From contig NZ_JAHKRK010000047.1 of NCBI RefSeq assembly GCF_019396355.1, forward strand, positions 1 to 42,870: a stretch of DNA of 42,870 nt. The letters run 5' to 3'. Under the pieces are notes generated by a model, which saw nothing but the letters and a program-made list of their open reading frames with translations, made no database searches and was not told where the DNA came from. This document shows positions 17,576 through 28,062 of this stretch, piece by piece. How positions within the stretch are numbered: the first letter of the stretch is position 1; each line of letters begins with the position of its first letter. A program made the translations under genes and the position numbers. The stretch comes from Pseudonocardia nigra (GTDB lineage Bacteria > Actinomycetota > Actinomycetes > Mycobacteriales > Pseudonocardiaceae).

Positions 17576-18052
17576 GTGGGCGCCGTGACGATCGAGCAGA
17601 CAGGGTATGTACCGGAACCGTCCGAGATCCCGGACCTGGTCGAGCGGATCACCACCGAGCATCCTGGCGAGCGTCCCCCGCCGGTGACGCACTGACACCT
17701 GAGCCTGTCGGAGTACGGCGCGACCGCCCCGGGCCGGTTCAACGGCGAGCGGATCGAGCAACTACGCCGGTCCGCCTCGGACGGGACCACCGACGATCCT
17801 CGCGAGGCGCTGCGCTGGACCACCGAGCAGCGAGCAGCCGCTACCGGCCGAGCGACTGATCCGGCAGCAGCAGAGCGCCGCCGGTGCTGGGATACCCGGG
17901 ACGGTTGGGAGGAAGCAGCTCGGGTGACGTGGTGGGTTCTGACGACGTGCCCGACCACGCCCGCGGGCGGAGGGATCCCGATCCGCGACGGCTGGCCGGT
18001 AGAGGTCTACGCCTACCCGATGGCCCCGTTCGACTGCTCGCGGCCGCACTAG
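17576..18052 (+). pseudogene. Unknown gene with an in-frame stop
   Basis: A single frame with GC-rich third positions runs from GTG 17576 to TAG 18050-18052, interrupted by one TGA at 17693-17695. The first part reads IEQTGYVPEPSEIPDLVERI, the second LSEYGATAPGRFNGERIEQL and later RDGWEEAARVTWWVLTTCP. The consistent codon bias on both sides of the TGA suggests one gene broken by a nonsense mutation. Alternatively these are two short genes, though the second lacks an obvious start. No family is recognised. Confidence 0.4.
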
Positions 18053-18238
18053 TCGGCGCTCGAACAGCGCTCGAACACTTGATCACGACCGGATCAACTA
18101 GGCCGAACGCCGTGATCGAGTCAGTATCGAGACCGGCCTAGTCCGCCTCGGAGTAGACCGGCCCGCGAGAGATCAGCATTGTGCAGAACGGGCATGACTC
18201 CGTGCCGCCCTTCGCGCCCACCCGAGTGTTCACACCGC

Positions 18239-18277
18239 GTCGTCGGTGTCGAACACGAGGGTTTGCCGATCACGGGG
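18239..18277. repeat. 39-bp direct repeat, copy B (possible att site)
   Basis: Second copy of the repeat at 16808-16846, with one mismatch. On the minus strand it is preceded by GTG and reads PRDRQTLVFDTDD before a stop, so it may hold the original first codons of the HAD gene. Confidence 0.75.
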
Positions 18278-18366
18278 CACGGCAGGAGTCTAGGAACCTG
18301 CTGCGCGTTCTCGCGGCGATTTTCGAGCGCCCCGGATCGTCGGACCCCGGGCGTAGCTTCCGTCCC

Positions 18367-18813
18367 ATGGACACACCCGAGCACTTCATCCACCAGGTCG
18401 ACCAGTACGACGCGTGGCAGCGGGAGACGATCCGACGCCACGGCTGGGCCTTACAGGCGGTGCTCGGCGACGAGGAGGATCCACCGTTCGTCTATACGGT
18501 GGGGCTGTCCGGCTTCGGGCACCCCGAACTCATCCTGTTCGCCACCTCGCAGGCCACCGCCGCCACGGTCCTCAACGATCTGGGTGAGCTGGTCAGGGCC
18601 GGGCACACCCTGGCCCACGGTGAGCTACTCCGGCTGCGCTCCGGCGACGTGCGGCTGCTGGACTTCCCGGAGTCCGAGCACTGGCTGCTCTGCGCCGACG
18701 ACCTGTACCGGCTGCCCGGTGGGCCACCCGTACCCGCCCTGTTGGTGATCCCGGAGGACGGGCTGGTGCCCACTCCGGGGGAGGACCTCCCGTGTGCCTT
18801 CTGCTCCTCTTGA
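18367..18813 (+). CDS. DUF4262 family protein
   Basis: A 148-residue cytosolic protein with the DUF4262 hallmark FVYTVGLSGFGHPELILFAT near residue 40, followed by LLDFPESEHWLL, and ending in a short CAFCSS tail. The family function is unknown. ATG 18367 is chosen because MDTPEHFIHQVDQYDAWQRE is a natural start; the longer frame upstream enters the direct-repeat region. Convergent with trmH. Confidence 0.85.
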   Translation: MDTPEHFIHQVDQYDAWQRETIRRHGWALQAVLGDEEDPPFVYTVGLSGFGHPELILFATSQATAATVLNDLGELVRAGHTLAHGELLRLRSGDVRLLDFPESEHWLLCADDLYRLPGGPPVPALLVIPEDGLVPTPGEDLPCAFCSS

Positions 18814-18822
18814 CGGCCCCGC

Positions 18823-19497
18823 TCACCAGGCCCCGGAGAGGTCCGCGTGCCTCCGGACCCACGCGTGCATCGCGATGCCGGCCGCCACCCCGGCGTTGAT
18901 CGACCGGGTCGAGCCGAACTGCGCGATCGACACCGTCAGCGCCGCGGCGGCGTGCCCTTCCCCGGTGACACCGGGGCCCTCCTGCCCGAACAGCAGCATG
19001 CAGTGCCGCGGCAGCTCCACGGTCTCCAGCCGCTGGGCGCCCGGGGTGTTGTCGACGGCCACCACCGTCAGCGCGTGCTCGGCGGCGAACGCGGCGAGGC
19101 CGGCCACCGTGTCGTGGTGGTGCACCTGCAGGTAGCGGTCGGTCACCATCGCCCCCCGACGGTTCCACCGCCGGCGCCCAACGATGTGCACGCCCGCCGC
19201 GGCGAACGCGTTGGCCGTGCGCACCACCGTGCCGATGTTGTGGTCGTGCCCGAAGTTCTCGATCGCCACGTGGAACGGGTGCGCCCTGGCGGCGAGCTCG
19301 GCGGCCACCGCGTCGCGCCGCCAGTACCGGTAGGCGTCCACGACGTTGCGGGCGTCGCCGTGCTCGAGCAGCTCGGGGTCGTACCGCTCGTCCCGCGGCC
19401 ACGCCTCGGGCCCGCCCGGCCACGGCCCCACGCCGACCTGCCCCGGCACGGCCCATTCGCTCGGGCCGACGGGGTCGTCGCCGGGGGATGCCGTCAC
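18823..19497 (-). CDS. TrmH/SpoU-family RNA 2'-O-methyltransferase
   Basis: A 224-residue SPOUT-class methyltransferase that would transfer a methyl group from SAM to a ribose 2'-OH of tRNA or rRNA. The three SpoU motifs are clear: NIGTVVRTANAFAAAGVHIV (motif 1, with Asn and Arg), CMLLFGQEGPGV (motif 2) and SIAQFGSTRSINAGVAAGIA (motif 3), which form the trefoil knot. The N-terminal 60 residues are an extension. It corresponds in order to M. tuberculosis Rv0380c and lies 14 bases downstream of pyrE on the same strand. Confidence 0.92.
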   Translation of the reverse strand: MTASPGDDPVGPSEWAVPGQVGVGPWPGGPEAWPRDERYDPELLEHGDARNVVDAYRYWRRDAVAAELAARAHPFHVAIENFGHDHNIGTVVRTANAFAAAGVHIVGRRRWNRRGAMVTDRYLQVHHHDTVAGLAAFAAEHALTVVAVDNTPGAQRLETVELPRHCMLLFGQEGPGVTGEGHAAAALTVSIAQFGSTRSINAGVAAGIAMHAWVRRHADLSGAW

Positions 19498-19511
19498 ACC
19501 GGTGCGAGGGG

Positions 19512-20081
19512 TCAGGCGAGCCCGAGGTCGGCCAGCTCGAGCAGCGCCCGGTACGGCACGTCCTCGGCCTCGATCGCCTCGCGGGCGCCCGTGTCGCGGT
19601 CGACGACCGTGGCGACGCCGACCACGGTGGCGCCCGCCTCCCGCACCGCGCGCACCGCGGTGAGCACCGACGAGCCGGTGGTGGAGGTGTCCTCGACGAC
19701 CAGTACCCGGCGGCCCGCGACGTCCGGTCCCTCGATGAGCCGCTGCATCCCGTGCTGCTTGGTGGCCTTCCGGACGACGAACGCGTCGACCGATGGCGTG
19801 TCCGGGTCGGCGGCGCGCTCCGCGGCCGCGGCGTGCAGCACCGCGTCGGCCACCGGGTCGGCGCCGAGGGTGAGCCCCCCGACGGCGGCGTAGTCCCAGT
19901 CGGCGGTGAGCGTGCGCAGCAGGCGTCCGACCAGCGGTGCGGCCCGGTGCTCCAGCGTGACGCGGCGGAGGTCGACGTAGTAGTCGGCCTCGGCACCCGA
20001 GGACAGGGTGACGCGCTCGTGCACCACGCCCAGCTCGCGGACCAGTGCGGCGAGCTCCTCGCGCTCGGCGTCGGGGTTCAT
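19512..20081 (-). CDS. pyrE: Orotate phosphoribosyltransferase
   Basis: Converts orotate and PRPP to orotidine 5'-monophosphate in pyrimidine synthesis. At about 189 residues it has the normal length. The PRPP-binding loop RVLVVEDTSTTGSSVLTAV is present, as are AVGGLTLGADPVADA and the substrate-loop region FVVRKATKQHGMQRLIEG. ATG 20081 (MNPDAEREELAALVREL) is preferred to the ATG eight codons earlier. Followed by trmH, as in mycobacteria. Confidence 0.95.
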   Translation of the reverse strand: MNPDAEREELAALVRELGVVHERVTLSSGAEADYYVDLRRVTLEHRAAPLVGRLLRTLTADWDYAAVGGLTLGADPVADAVLHAAAAERAADPDTPSVDAFVVRKATKQHGMQRLIEGPDVAGRRVLVVEDTSTTGSSVLTAVRAVREAGATVVGVATVVDRDTGAREAIEAEDVPYRALLELADLGLA

Positions 20082-20112
20082 GCCGTCATCCTGACAACCG
20101 CGCACGGGCTAC

Positions 20113-20880
20113 TCATGCGCGGCCCCTCTCGAACCTGGCCAGCACCCGGCGCAGCACGGGGCGGGGCAGCTGGTCCAGCAGGGCGACGATCGCCTTGTAC
20201 TGCGGGCTCGGCACCGACACGACCTTGCCCTTCGCCAGGTCGGCGAGGCACTCCTCGACCACGCGGTGGGCGTCCAGCCACAGCGGCCCCCGCCGCGCGC
20301 CGACGTCGATCCCCGCCCGCTCGTGGAACTCGGTGCGTACGAAGCCGGGGCACAGCACGAGCGCGCGGACACCGGTGCCCGCGAGCGACCCGGCGACTCC
20401 CTCGGTGAACGTGGTCACCCACGCCTTGTCGGCGTTGTAGGTGGATCCTCCGGCGAGGAACGCCGCCACGCTCGCCACGTTGACCACCGCCCCGCGGCCG
20501 CGCTCGACCATGCCGGGCAGGACGGCCCTGGTCAGCCGCAGCACAGCCGTGACGTTGACGTCGTGCTGACGGGCGAGCGCGTCCACCTCGAGCTCGAGGA
20601 AGTCGGGCGCCAACCCGAGCCCGGCGTTGTTGACCAGCAGGTCGACCGGCGCCGCGGCGTCCGACAGGCGGGCGGCCACCCGCTCGCGGTCCGCGGCGAC
20701 GGCCAGATCGGCCGCGAGCACCACGACGCCGACGCCCGTGGTCCGGTGCCGGGCCGCGGCCGCCTCTAGGCGTTCGACGTCGCGGGCGACGAGCACGAGG
20801 TCACGGCCGTCGCGGGCGAGCCGGGCCGCGAACGCGGCACCGATCCCGGCCGTGGCTCCGGTGATCAGGGCGGTGGGCAC
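20113..20880 (-). CDS. Short-chain dehydrogenase/reductase
   Basis: A 255-residue classical SDR, an NAD(P)-dependent oxidoreductase of unknown substrate. TGATAGIG at residues 7-14 binds the cofactor, LLVNNAG follows, and the catalytic Ser is in NVASVAAF with YNADK providing Tyr and Lys. PGFVRTEF is the usual post-active-site loop. An Arg in the second strand ([10 protein letters not shown]) suggests NADP(H). It lies just upstream of pyrE on the same strand. Confidence 0.93.
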   Translation of the reverse strand: MPTALITGATAGIGAAFAARLARDGRDLVLVARDVERLEAAAARHRTTGVGVVVLAADLAVAADRERVAARLSDAAAPVDLLVNNAGLGLAPDFLELEVDALARQHDVNVTAVLRLTRAVLPGMVERGRGAVVNVASVAAFLAGGSTYNADKAWVTTFTEGVAGSLAGTGVRALVLCPGFVRTEFHERAGIDVGARRGPLWLDAHRVVEECLADLAKGKVVSVPSPQYKAIVALLDQLPRPVLRRVLARFERGRA

Positions 20881-20909
20881 GCCGTGACCCTACGAGCACC
20901 AACCGCGGG

Positions 20910-21566
20910 TCACTTGCCGAGGTACTTGGCGCCCAGACCCTGCTCCAGTGCGGTGGCCACCTCGGCGAGATCGGCGAGCAGGTCCTGCACGCGTTCCGGA
21001 TCGGAGCCCAGCGGTGCCGTGGCCAGCACCCAGGACTCCTCGGCCCACAGCAGCTCGACGTCGTCGCCGACCGCGTCGCTCGCTGACGCGAGGCGGGAGG
21101 TCAGCAGCGGGCGCACGGTGTCGGCATCGGAGACGAACGCGTACCGCTCGCCCACCGGCTCCAGGAGGTCGAGGCCGGCGTCGTCGGGCAGCGGGGCCGA
21201 CGGCAGCCGCAGCTCGACGGCCGCCGGCAGCTGCTCCTGCACCTGCACCGCGACGAGCACGGAGTTGAGCCTGCCCGCCTGCTCGTGGTCGAAGACGTAG
21301 GCCTGGCGGGGGCCCGCCGGGGTGGGGACCGGCCCGCTCATCAGGTTCCGGGCCACGCCGGGCCCGCCCTGGTGGATGGTCCCGTAGCGCCACCGGCTCG
21401 GCAGGACCGGATCGGTGTCGAGGTACTCCCAGCCGCGCAGCGCGGCCCACCGCTTCCGCTCCTTCACCCCGCTGCCACCGCCGCGGTTATCGGCGAACAG
21501 CAGCGCGGCGCCGAGCAGCAGCGCGATCACGGCGATGACGAACCACACCGTCGACGAGAGGCCCAC
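20910..21566 (-). CDS. Membrane-anchored protein, Rv0383c-like
   Basis: A 218-residue protein with an N-terminal transmembrane or signal-anchor segment (TVWFVIAVIALLLGAALLF, residues 6-24) and a soluble remainder, probably outside the membrane. No enzymatic motif is visible. It lies directly downstream of clpB and upstream of the SDR-pyrE-trmH group, as the conserved secreted protein Rv0383c does in M. tuberculosis. Function is unknown. Confidence 0.75.
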   Translation of the reverse strand: MGLSSTVWFVIAVIALLLGAALLFADNRGGGSGVKERKRWAALRGWEYLDTDPVLPSRWRYGTIHQGGPGVARNLMSGPVPTPAGPRQAYVFDHEQAGRLNSVLVAVQVQEQLPAAVELRLPSAPLPDDAGLDLLEPVGERYAFVSDADTVRPLLTSRLASASDAVGDDVELLWAEESWVLATAPLGSDPERVQDLLADLAEVATALEQGLGAKYLGK

Positions 21567-21644
21567 GGCCGCGAGCGTAGCCCCGATTTCACGGCGAGTG
21601 GGGGAACGCCACGATCACCCAGCCGTGGCCACCGCTTCCGAAAT

Positions 21645-21697
21645 GACAGGAAAGCCACGTTCCTGACGTTCAACGACAGGAACGTGACTTTCCTGAC
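21645..21697. terminator. Long hairpin after clpB
   Basis: Arms 21645-21670 and 21672-21697 are inverse complements at 23 of 26 positions; the core is AGGAAAG...CACGTTCCTG. There is no T run. It lies just past the clpB stop, in the gap to the next minus-strand gene, and is likely a factor-assisted terminator or RNA-stabilising structure. Confidence 0.6.
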
Positions 21698-21712
21698 CTC
21701 GGTTTCCTGACG

Positions 21713-24325
<2,613 letters not shown>

Positions 24326-24392
24326 CCCCGCGTTCCTCCTGCGATGTCGCCTGGGCACCAGCGTGCCGGTCGAGAGGACCAACGTCAGGAAA

Positions 24393-24413
24393 GTTGAGTC
24401 TGTTCCGCTCAGG
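24393..24413. promoter_or_regulatory. HAIR-type HspR operator before clpB
   Basis: GTTGAGT-N7-GCTCAGG matches the HspR inverted repeat CTTGAGT-N7-ACTCAAG at 11 of 14 arm positions. It lies 68 bases upstream of the clpB start. HspR itself is encoded in this window. Confidence 0.65.
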
Positions 24414-24425
24414 TCCGTGCCGCGG

Positions 24426-25244
24426 TCACTCGGTGCGGCGCCGCAGCGACCGGGCCACGCCTCGGCTGAGGTGCGTGGTGCTCGGGAAGACCGAACGGCG
24501 CCCGGTCGACGAGCGCCGGGCGGCCGACCGCACAGGGGTGCCGCGGGCACCGAAGTAGTCACCGCCCTTGCGGCCCGGGTCGTCGGTGCCCCACGACCGC
24601 CGCTCCGTCACCCGCTCCATCCGGGGGATGTGCTTGCGGCAGTGCACGTAGGCCTCCTCCACCTCGATCACCACCCAGCGCTCGGCGCGCCTGCCGCGCT
24701 CGTCGTCCCGAGGGACGCGCGGGAACATCCGATGGAACGCGGGCTCCTCGACGATCCGCGCGATGCCGTTGACGTGCAGGCCGATCAGATCCTGCACGAA
24801 GTCGACCATCAGCATCCCGACGTGCGGGTTCTCGGTGATGTTGCCCAGGCTCGCGTGGACGCCGTTGCCGCGGTACTCGGGGTAGGCGATCGTGCGGTCG
24901 TCGAGCACCTGGAGGAACCCGGGAGGGCCCGCCCGCAGTGACGCATCACACTCCCCGTTCGCATCGGCGGTGGCGACGAACGCCATCTCCATCCGCTCGA
25001 CGAACGTGACCATCGCGGGGAGCAGCCGGTCCCGCACCTGGTCCGTGTAGAATCGGTCGGCGCGCGCCTGTGTCCCGTAAGCGCATTGCAGAGCGTGCTC
25101 ACCAGCCGATCCGGGCCTCCGAACGACGTCGCACTCGGCCTCCTGCGGAGCCAGCGAGCGCCGAACGGTCGTCAGCGCCCGGGTGAGGGGCGGGTTACGG
25201 GTAGCCACCGCACCACCGTGCCATCCCACCGCTGGTTCAGTCAT
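24426..25244 (-). CDS. Pyridoxamine 5'-phosphate oxidase-like flavoprotein
   Basis: A protein of about 272 residues with a split-barrel PNPOx-like fold that probably binds FMN. The signature parts are [40 protein letters not shown] and [11 protein letters not shown]. The C-terminal 70 residues are a basic extension. The real activity in this family ranges over pyridoxamine oxidation, F420 or haem-related redox, and stress functions, so the substrate is open. ATG 25244 is taken as the start; GTG 25208 is possible. It is divergent from the flavohaemoglobin gene, which suggests a shared control region at 25245-25349. Confidence 0.75.
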   Translation of the reverse strand: MTEPAVGWHGGAVATRNPPLTRALTTVRRSLAPQEAECDVVRRPGSAGEHALQCAYGTQARADRFYTDQVRDRLLPAMVTFVERMEMAFVATADANGECDASLRAGPPGFLQVLDDRTIAYPEYRGNGVHASLGNITENPHVGMLMVDFVQDLIGLHVNGIARIVEEPAFHRMFPRVPRDDERGRRAERWVVIEVEEAYVHCRKHIPRMERVTERRSWGTDDPGRKGGDYFGARGTPVRSAARRSSTGRRSVFPSTTHLSRGVARSLRRRTE

Positions 25245-25349
25245 CAGGGTGTTTCGTCGCGCTACGCTGGCCCGGCGGGTCCGCGGTCCACTCGACCGGG
25301 TGACCCGCCATCGGTGCAATGTCCGACGAGCAGGGAGTGCCGGCCATCC

Positions 25350-26519
25350 ATGACCGCTGAACAGTTGCTCACCGCCGGTCTTCCCGTCGGTGCGTCCCGC
25401 AGCGAGCAGTCCGGGCTGGCCGAGACCCTCCGTTCGAGCTGGGCGGCAGTGGAACACCGCGCCGACGACATGGGCCGGTACTTCTACGGCACGCTCTTCC
25501 GGCTCGCCCCCGAGACGCGGGAGCTGTTCCCGGTCAACATGGAGGTGCAGCGCAGCCGCCTGCTGCGCGCCCTCGTGCACGTCACGCAGATGGTCGACGA
25601 GTGGGACGAGCTCGTCCCCTTCCTCCAGCAGCTCGGCCGCGACCACCGCAAGTTCGGCGTCCTCACCGAGCACTACGACGCCGTCGGCACCGCGTTGATC
25701 ACCGCGATCAAGGAGTTCTCCGAGGACACGTGGACCCCGGAGCTCGAGAAGGCCTGGACCCAGGCCTACGGGGTCGTCGCCGAGGCCATGCACGTCGCGG
25801 CCGACGCCGAACGCGGCCCCGCCTCCTGGCTCGGCCGAGTGGTCGACCACAAGCGCATCGGGTGGGACCTCGCGATCATCACGGTGCAGACGAGCGAGCC
25901 GATCCCGTACCGCGCGGGCCAGTACCTGAGCGTCGAGACCCCCCAGCGCCCTCGCCTGTGGCGCTACCTGTCGCCCGCCAACGCCCCGCGCCCCGATGGG
26001 ATCCTCGAGTTCCACGTGCGGGCCGTCGACAGCGGCTGGGTCAGCCGAGCCCTCGTCGCCCACGCCCACGTGGGCGACACCTGGCGGATCGGGCCCCCGA
26101 TGGGCCGCATGCACGTCGACCCCGAGTCGGGGCGCGACCTGCTCATGGTCACCGGCGGCACCGGCATGGCCCCCATCAAGGCGCTGCTCGAGGACATCGC
26201 CCAGCGCCCGGAGCAGCCCCGCACCCAGGTGTTCGTCGGCGGCCGCAGCTGGGACGACCTGTACGACTTCGGGTCCCTGCGCAAGCTCTCCTACAGCAAC
26301 ACCTGGCTCGACGCCGTCCCCGTAGTCGAGGACGAGGACGCGGCGTCCGGCGCCGAGCGGGGCACGCTCGCCGACGTCGTCACCCGGTACGGCGCGTGGG
26401 CCGACCACGACGTGCTGGTCTGCGGCTCGCCGGCGATGATCCGCGCCACGGTGTCGCGGATGCTGGTGGCGGGCACGCCGCTCGACCGCATCAAGTACGA
26501 CCCGTTCACGATGGACTGA
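25350..26519 (+). CDS. Flavohaemoglobin-like globin/FAD oxidoreductase
   Basis: A 389-residue fusion. An N-terminal globin (residues about 25-150) has a B-helix Tyr in YFYGTLFRL, an E-helix Gln in MEVQRSRLL and the proximal His in LGRDHRKFGV. A ferredoxin-reductase module follows, with FAD motif RLWRYLSPAN, NAD-binding GGTGMAPIKALL and the C-terminal VLVCGSPAMI. Such proteins oxidise NO to nitrate or act as haem reductases. The order after clpB is that of M. tuberculosis Rv0385. The ATG at 25350 follows a GGGAG sequence; the frame upstream is open but non-coding in character. Confidence 0.88.
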   Translation: MTAEQLLTAGLPVGASRSEQSGLAETLRSSWAAVEHRADDMGRYFYGTLFRLAPETRELFPVNMEVQRSRLLRALVHVTQMVDEWDELVPFLQQLGRDHRKFGVLTEHYDAVGTALITAIKEFSEDTWTPELEKAWTQAYGVVAEAMHVAADAERGPASWLGRVVDHKRIGWDLAIITVQTSEPIPYRAGQYLSVETPQRPRLWRYLSPANAPRPDGILEFHVRAVDSGWVSRALVAHAHVGDTWRIGPPMGRMHVDPESGRDLLMVTGGTGMAPIKALLEDIAQRPEQPRTQVFVGGRSWDDLYDFGSLRKLSYSNTWLDAVPVVEDEDAASGAERGTLADVVTRYGAWADHDVLVCGSPAMIRATVSRMLVAGTPLDRIKYDPFTMD

Positions 26520-26820
26520 GCGCGGTCTACTGCTGCTCCTACGAGTGCCACTCATCGATTCAGGCCACAGGCACGATCTTCGAGCTGATGCTGTCGGCAT
26601 GGCCCGATAAGTGAGTCGCCGCCGCCAGGGTTGTGCCCGGGCCGCAGCGGCTGTGGTGCTTCTTGTCGCTTCGCGTCCACGAATGCCTGGCGCGACCTTG
26701 GCCGTCGACCGACGCCGGGCTCCCCACCGCCGCACATACCGTCTCGCATCCGCACACACCGCCGGCGCTGTGTGCCGCCCACGGACCATGTGTGCCGCGC
26801 CCGCCGTCCCCGGGAGAGAG
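26520..26820. other. 301-bp gap without a supported gene
   Basis: Convergent space between the flavohaemoglobin gene and vapC. Short open frames exist on both strands (for example minus 26560-26757, ending SSKIVPVA), but none has a ribosome-binding site or recognisable similarity. Codon bias is weak, and a degraded insertion remnant is possible but unproven. Confidence 0.4.
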
Positions 26821-27255
26821 TCAGGTGCCGGGGGCGACGGCGCGGAGGCCTGCGGTTCGGGCGATCTCCGCGAGGCGACGATCGTAGGTGACGACTTCCG
26901 GATCCAGTTTCGCGAGCTCCAGGGCTGACACGAGGTGGATGGCGTCCAGAGTCCGCAGCATGGGCGCTTCGACAGCCCCGGCGCGTTCCAGAAGTTCCCG
27001 ATCGACCGTGATGTGCTGCAGGCCGTCCAGCACGAAGGCGGCCTCCGCGAGATCCGTTGTGAGCTGCGCTGCGTCGATCAGCGCACCTTGATCGGTATGA
27101 TTGTTACGGCGCACCACGCGGAGCACCTCCGCGTGCGCCAGCTCCGAGGTAACCAGCAGCTCGTCGGGCCGCTCGTCGAGCCAGGCCTGGAGTGCCTCCG
27201 ATTCGGCCTCCGCACGGATCAGCTTCACGAGGACGCACGAATCGAGGTAGATCAA
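26821..27255 (-). CDS. VapC-type PIN-domain toxin
   Basis: A 144-residue PIN-domain ribonuclease, the toxin of a type II toxin-antitoxin system that cleaves RNA when free of its antitoxin. The metal-binding acidic residues are in place: Asp5 (MIYLDSCVLVKL), Glu43 (LAHAEVLR), Asp104 (LRTLDAIHLVSALEL) and Asp125 (VTYDRRLAE). It overlaps the antitoxin gene upstream by four bases, the usual coupling. It is intact and probably functional. The target RNA cannot be predicted. Confidence 0.9.
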   Translation of the reverse strand: MIYLDSCVLVKLIRAEAESEALQAWLDERPDELLVTSELAHAEVLRVVRRNNHTDQGALIDAAQLTTDLAEAAFVLDGLQHITVDRELLERAGAVEAPMLRTLDAIHLVSALELAKLDPEVVTYDRRLAEIARTAGLRAVAPGT

Positions 27256-27575
27256 CGTCCCTCTTCGGCCCGAAGCCGCTCCAGTGTCTCGCTCAGCGGG
27301 GGAACGTCGGCCCGCCGGGGTAGCGGCCGCCGGTGGGCGAGGCCGCCAGGGCGGGCAGCAGGCTGCAACCGGCCACTGGCCGTCAGCTCCTCGACCAGCT
27401 GCTCGTCCGGGCTTGCCGGAAGCAGCCAGCCGACGAGGCGCCCACCGCTCGTCACCCGACCGATGGCGCCTGCGGCAGCCAGCTCCGCGACGACCTTTCC
27501 GGCGTTGCGCAGCTCGCGGATACCGACCTCTCGTTCCGGTTTCCGCGGCGCGGGGACTGGCCCAGCAGCACTCAT
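27252..27575 (-). CDS. VapB/Phd-type antitoxin
   Basis: A 107-residue antitoxin directly before vapC. The N-terminal part (VGIRELRNAGKVVAELAAAG, then AIGRVTSGGRLVGWLLPA) is the Phd/YefM-like DNA-binding fold with the conserved I-R-E-L-R-N start. The Pro/Arg-rich C-terminus ending LSETLERLRAEEGR would wrap and inhibit the toxin. It should autorepress the operon with VapC. It starts 49 bases beyond the hspR stop on the same strand. Confidence 0.88.
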   Translation of the reverse strand: MSAAGPVPAPRKPEREVGIRELRNAGKVVAELAAAGAIGRVTSGGRLVGWLLPASPDEQLVEELTASGRLQPAARPGGLAHRRPLPRRADVPPLSETLERLRAEEGR

Positions 27576-27624
27576 GTCACACAGTTTACCCAGCCGTCGG
27601 TCACACCGACCAGCTGTCGGTCGG

Positions 27625-28062
27625 CTAGCGGCTCCGCTTCGGCCGCCACACGACCAGGGCCTGCCGCCGGTCGACCGGCACCAGGTCGCGCCGGTACGAC
27701 GCGTGCACGGACGCCGCGGCCTGCTCCGCGGCGGCCCGGGCGGCGAGCAGCTCCTGCGCCATCTCGTCCAGGCGCGACCTGAGCTCGTCGACGAGCTGCT
27801 CCAGCTCGATGATCCGCTTGATACCCGCCAGGTTCACGCCCTCCTCCTGGGAGAGCCGCTGCACCTCGCGCAGCAGCGCGATGTCCCGAGCGGAGTAGCG
27901 GCGCCCGCCGCCTGCCGACCGGCCGGGGCTCACCAGCCCCAGCCGGTCGTAGCTGCGCAGCGTCTGCGCGTGCAGGCCGGCGAGCTCGGCCGCCACCGAG
28001 ATGACGAACATCGGCGTGTCCGGGTTGGTGCCCGGGGGCAGCGCCGGGCCGCCGGGATTCAT
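27625..28062 (-). CDS. hspR: HspR, MerR-family heat-shock repressor
   Basis: A 145-residue MerR-type repressor that binds HAIR inverted repeats, with DnaK as co-repressor, to silence heat-shock genes. The winged helix is [20 protein letters not shown] followed by [11 protein letters not shown] and [20 protein letters not shown], then a dimerising helix with [16 protein letters not shown]. The start overlaps the dnaJ stop (ATGA). It is the fourth gene of dnaK-grpE-dnaJ-hspR, the arrangement known from Streptomyces and mycobacteria. Its operators are visible before dnaK and clpB. Confidence 0.95.
   Translation of the reverse strand: MNPGGPALPPGTNPDTPMFVISVAAELAGLHAQTLRSYDRLGLVSPGRSAGGGRRYSARDIALLREVQRLSQEEGVNLAGIKRIIELEQLVDELRSRLDEMAQELLAARAAAEQAAASVHASYRRDLVPVDRRQALVVWRPKRSR

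Larger units (their letters stand above)
16847..18238. other. Putative small genomic island between direct repeats
   Basis: This segment separates the two 39-bp repeats and carries a minus-strand HTH protein, an operator-like palindrome, a 65-residue Cys-containing protein and a damaged reading frame. No integrase or transposase is visible, so it may be the remnant of a larger element or was moved in trans. The part 18053-18238 holds no gene that I can support. Confidence 0.5.

Noticed and set aside
25086..25349. Extended N-terminus for the flavohaemoglobin
   Set aside because: The added 88 codons overlap the divergent PNPOx-like gene and resemble no globin N-terminus; ATG 25350 fits the family.
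26560..26757. A 65-codon minus-strand frame as a transposase remnant
   Set aside because: No transposase motif or terminal repeats could be found, and codon bias is weak.
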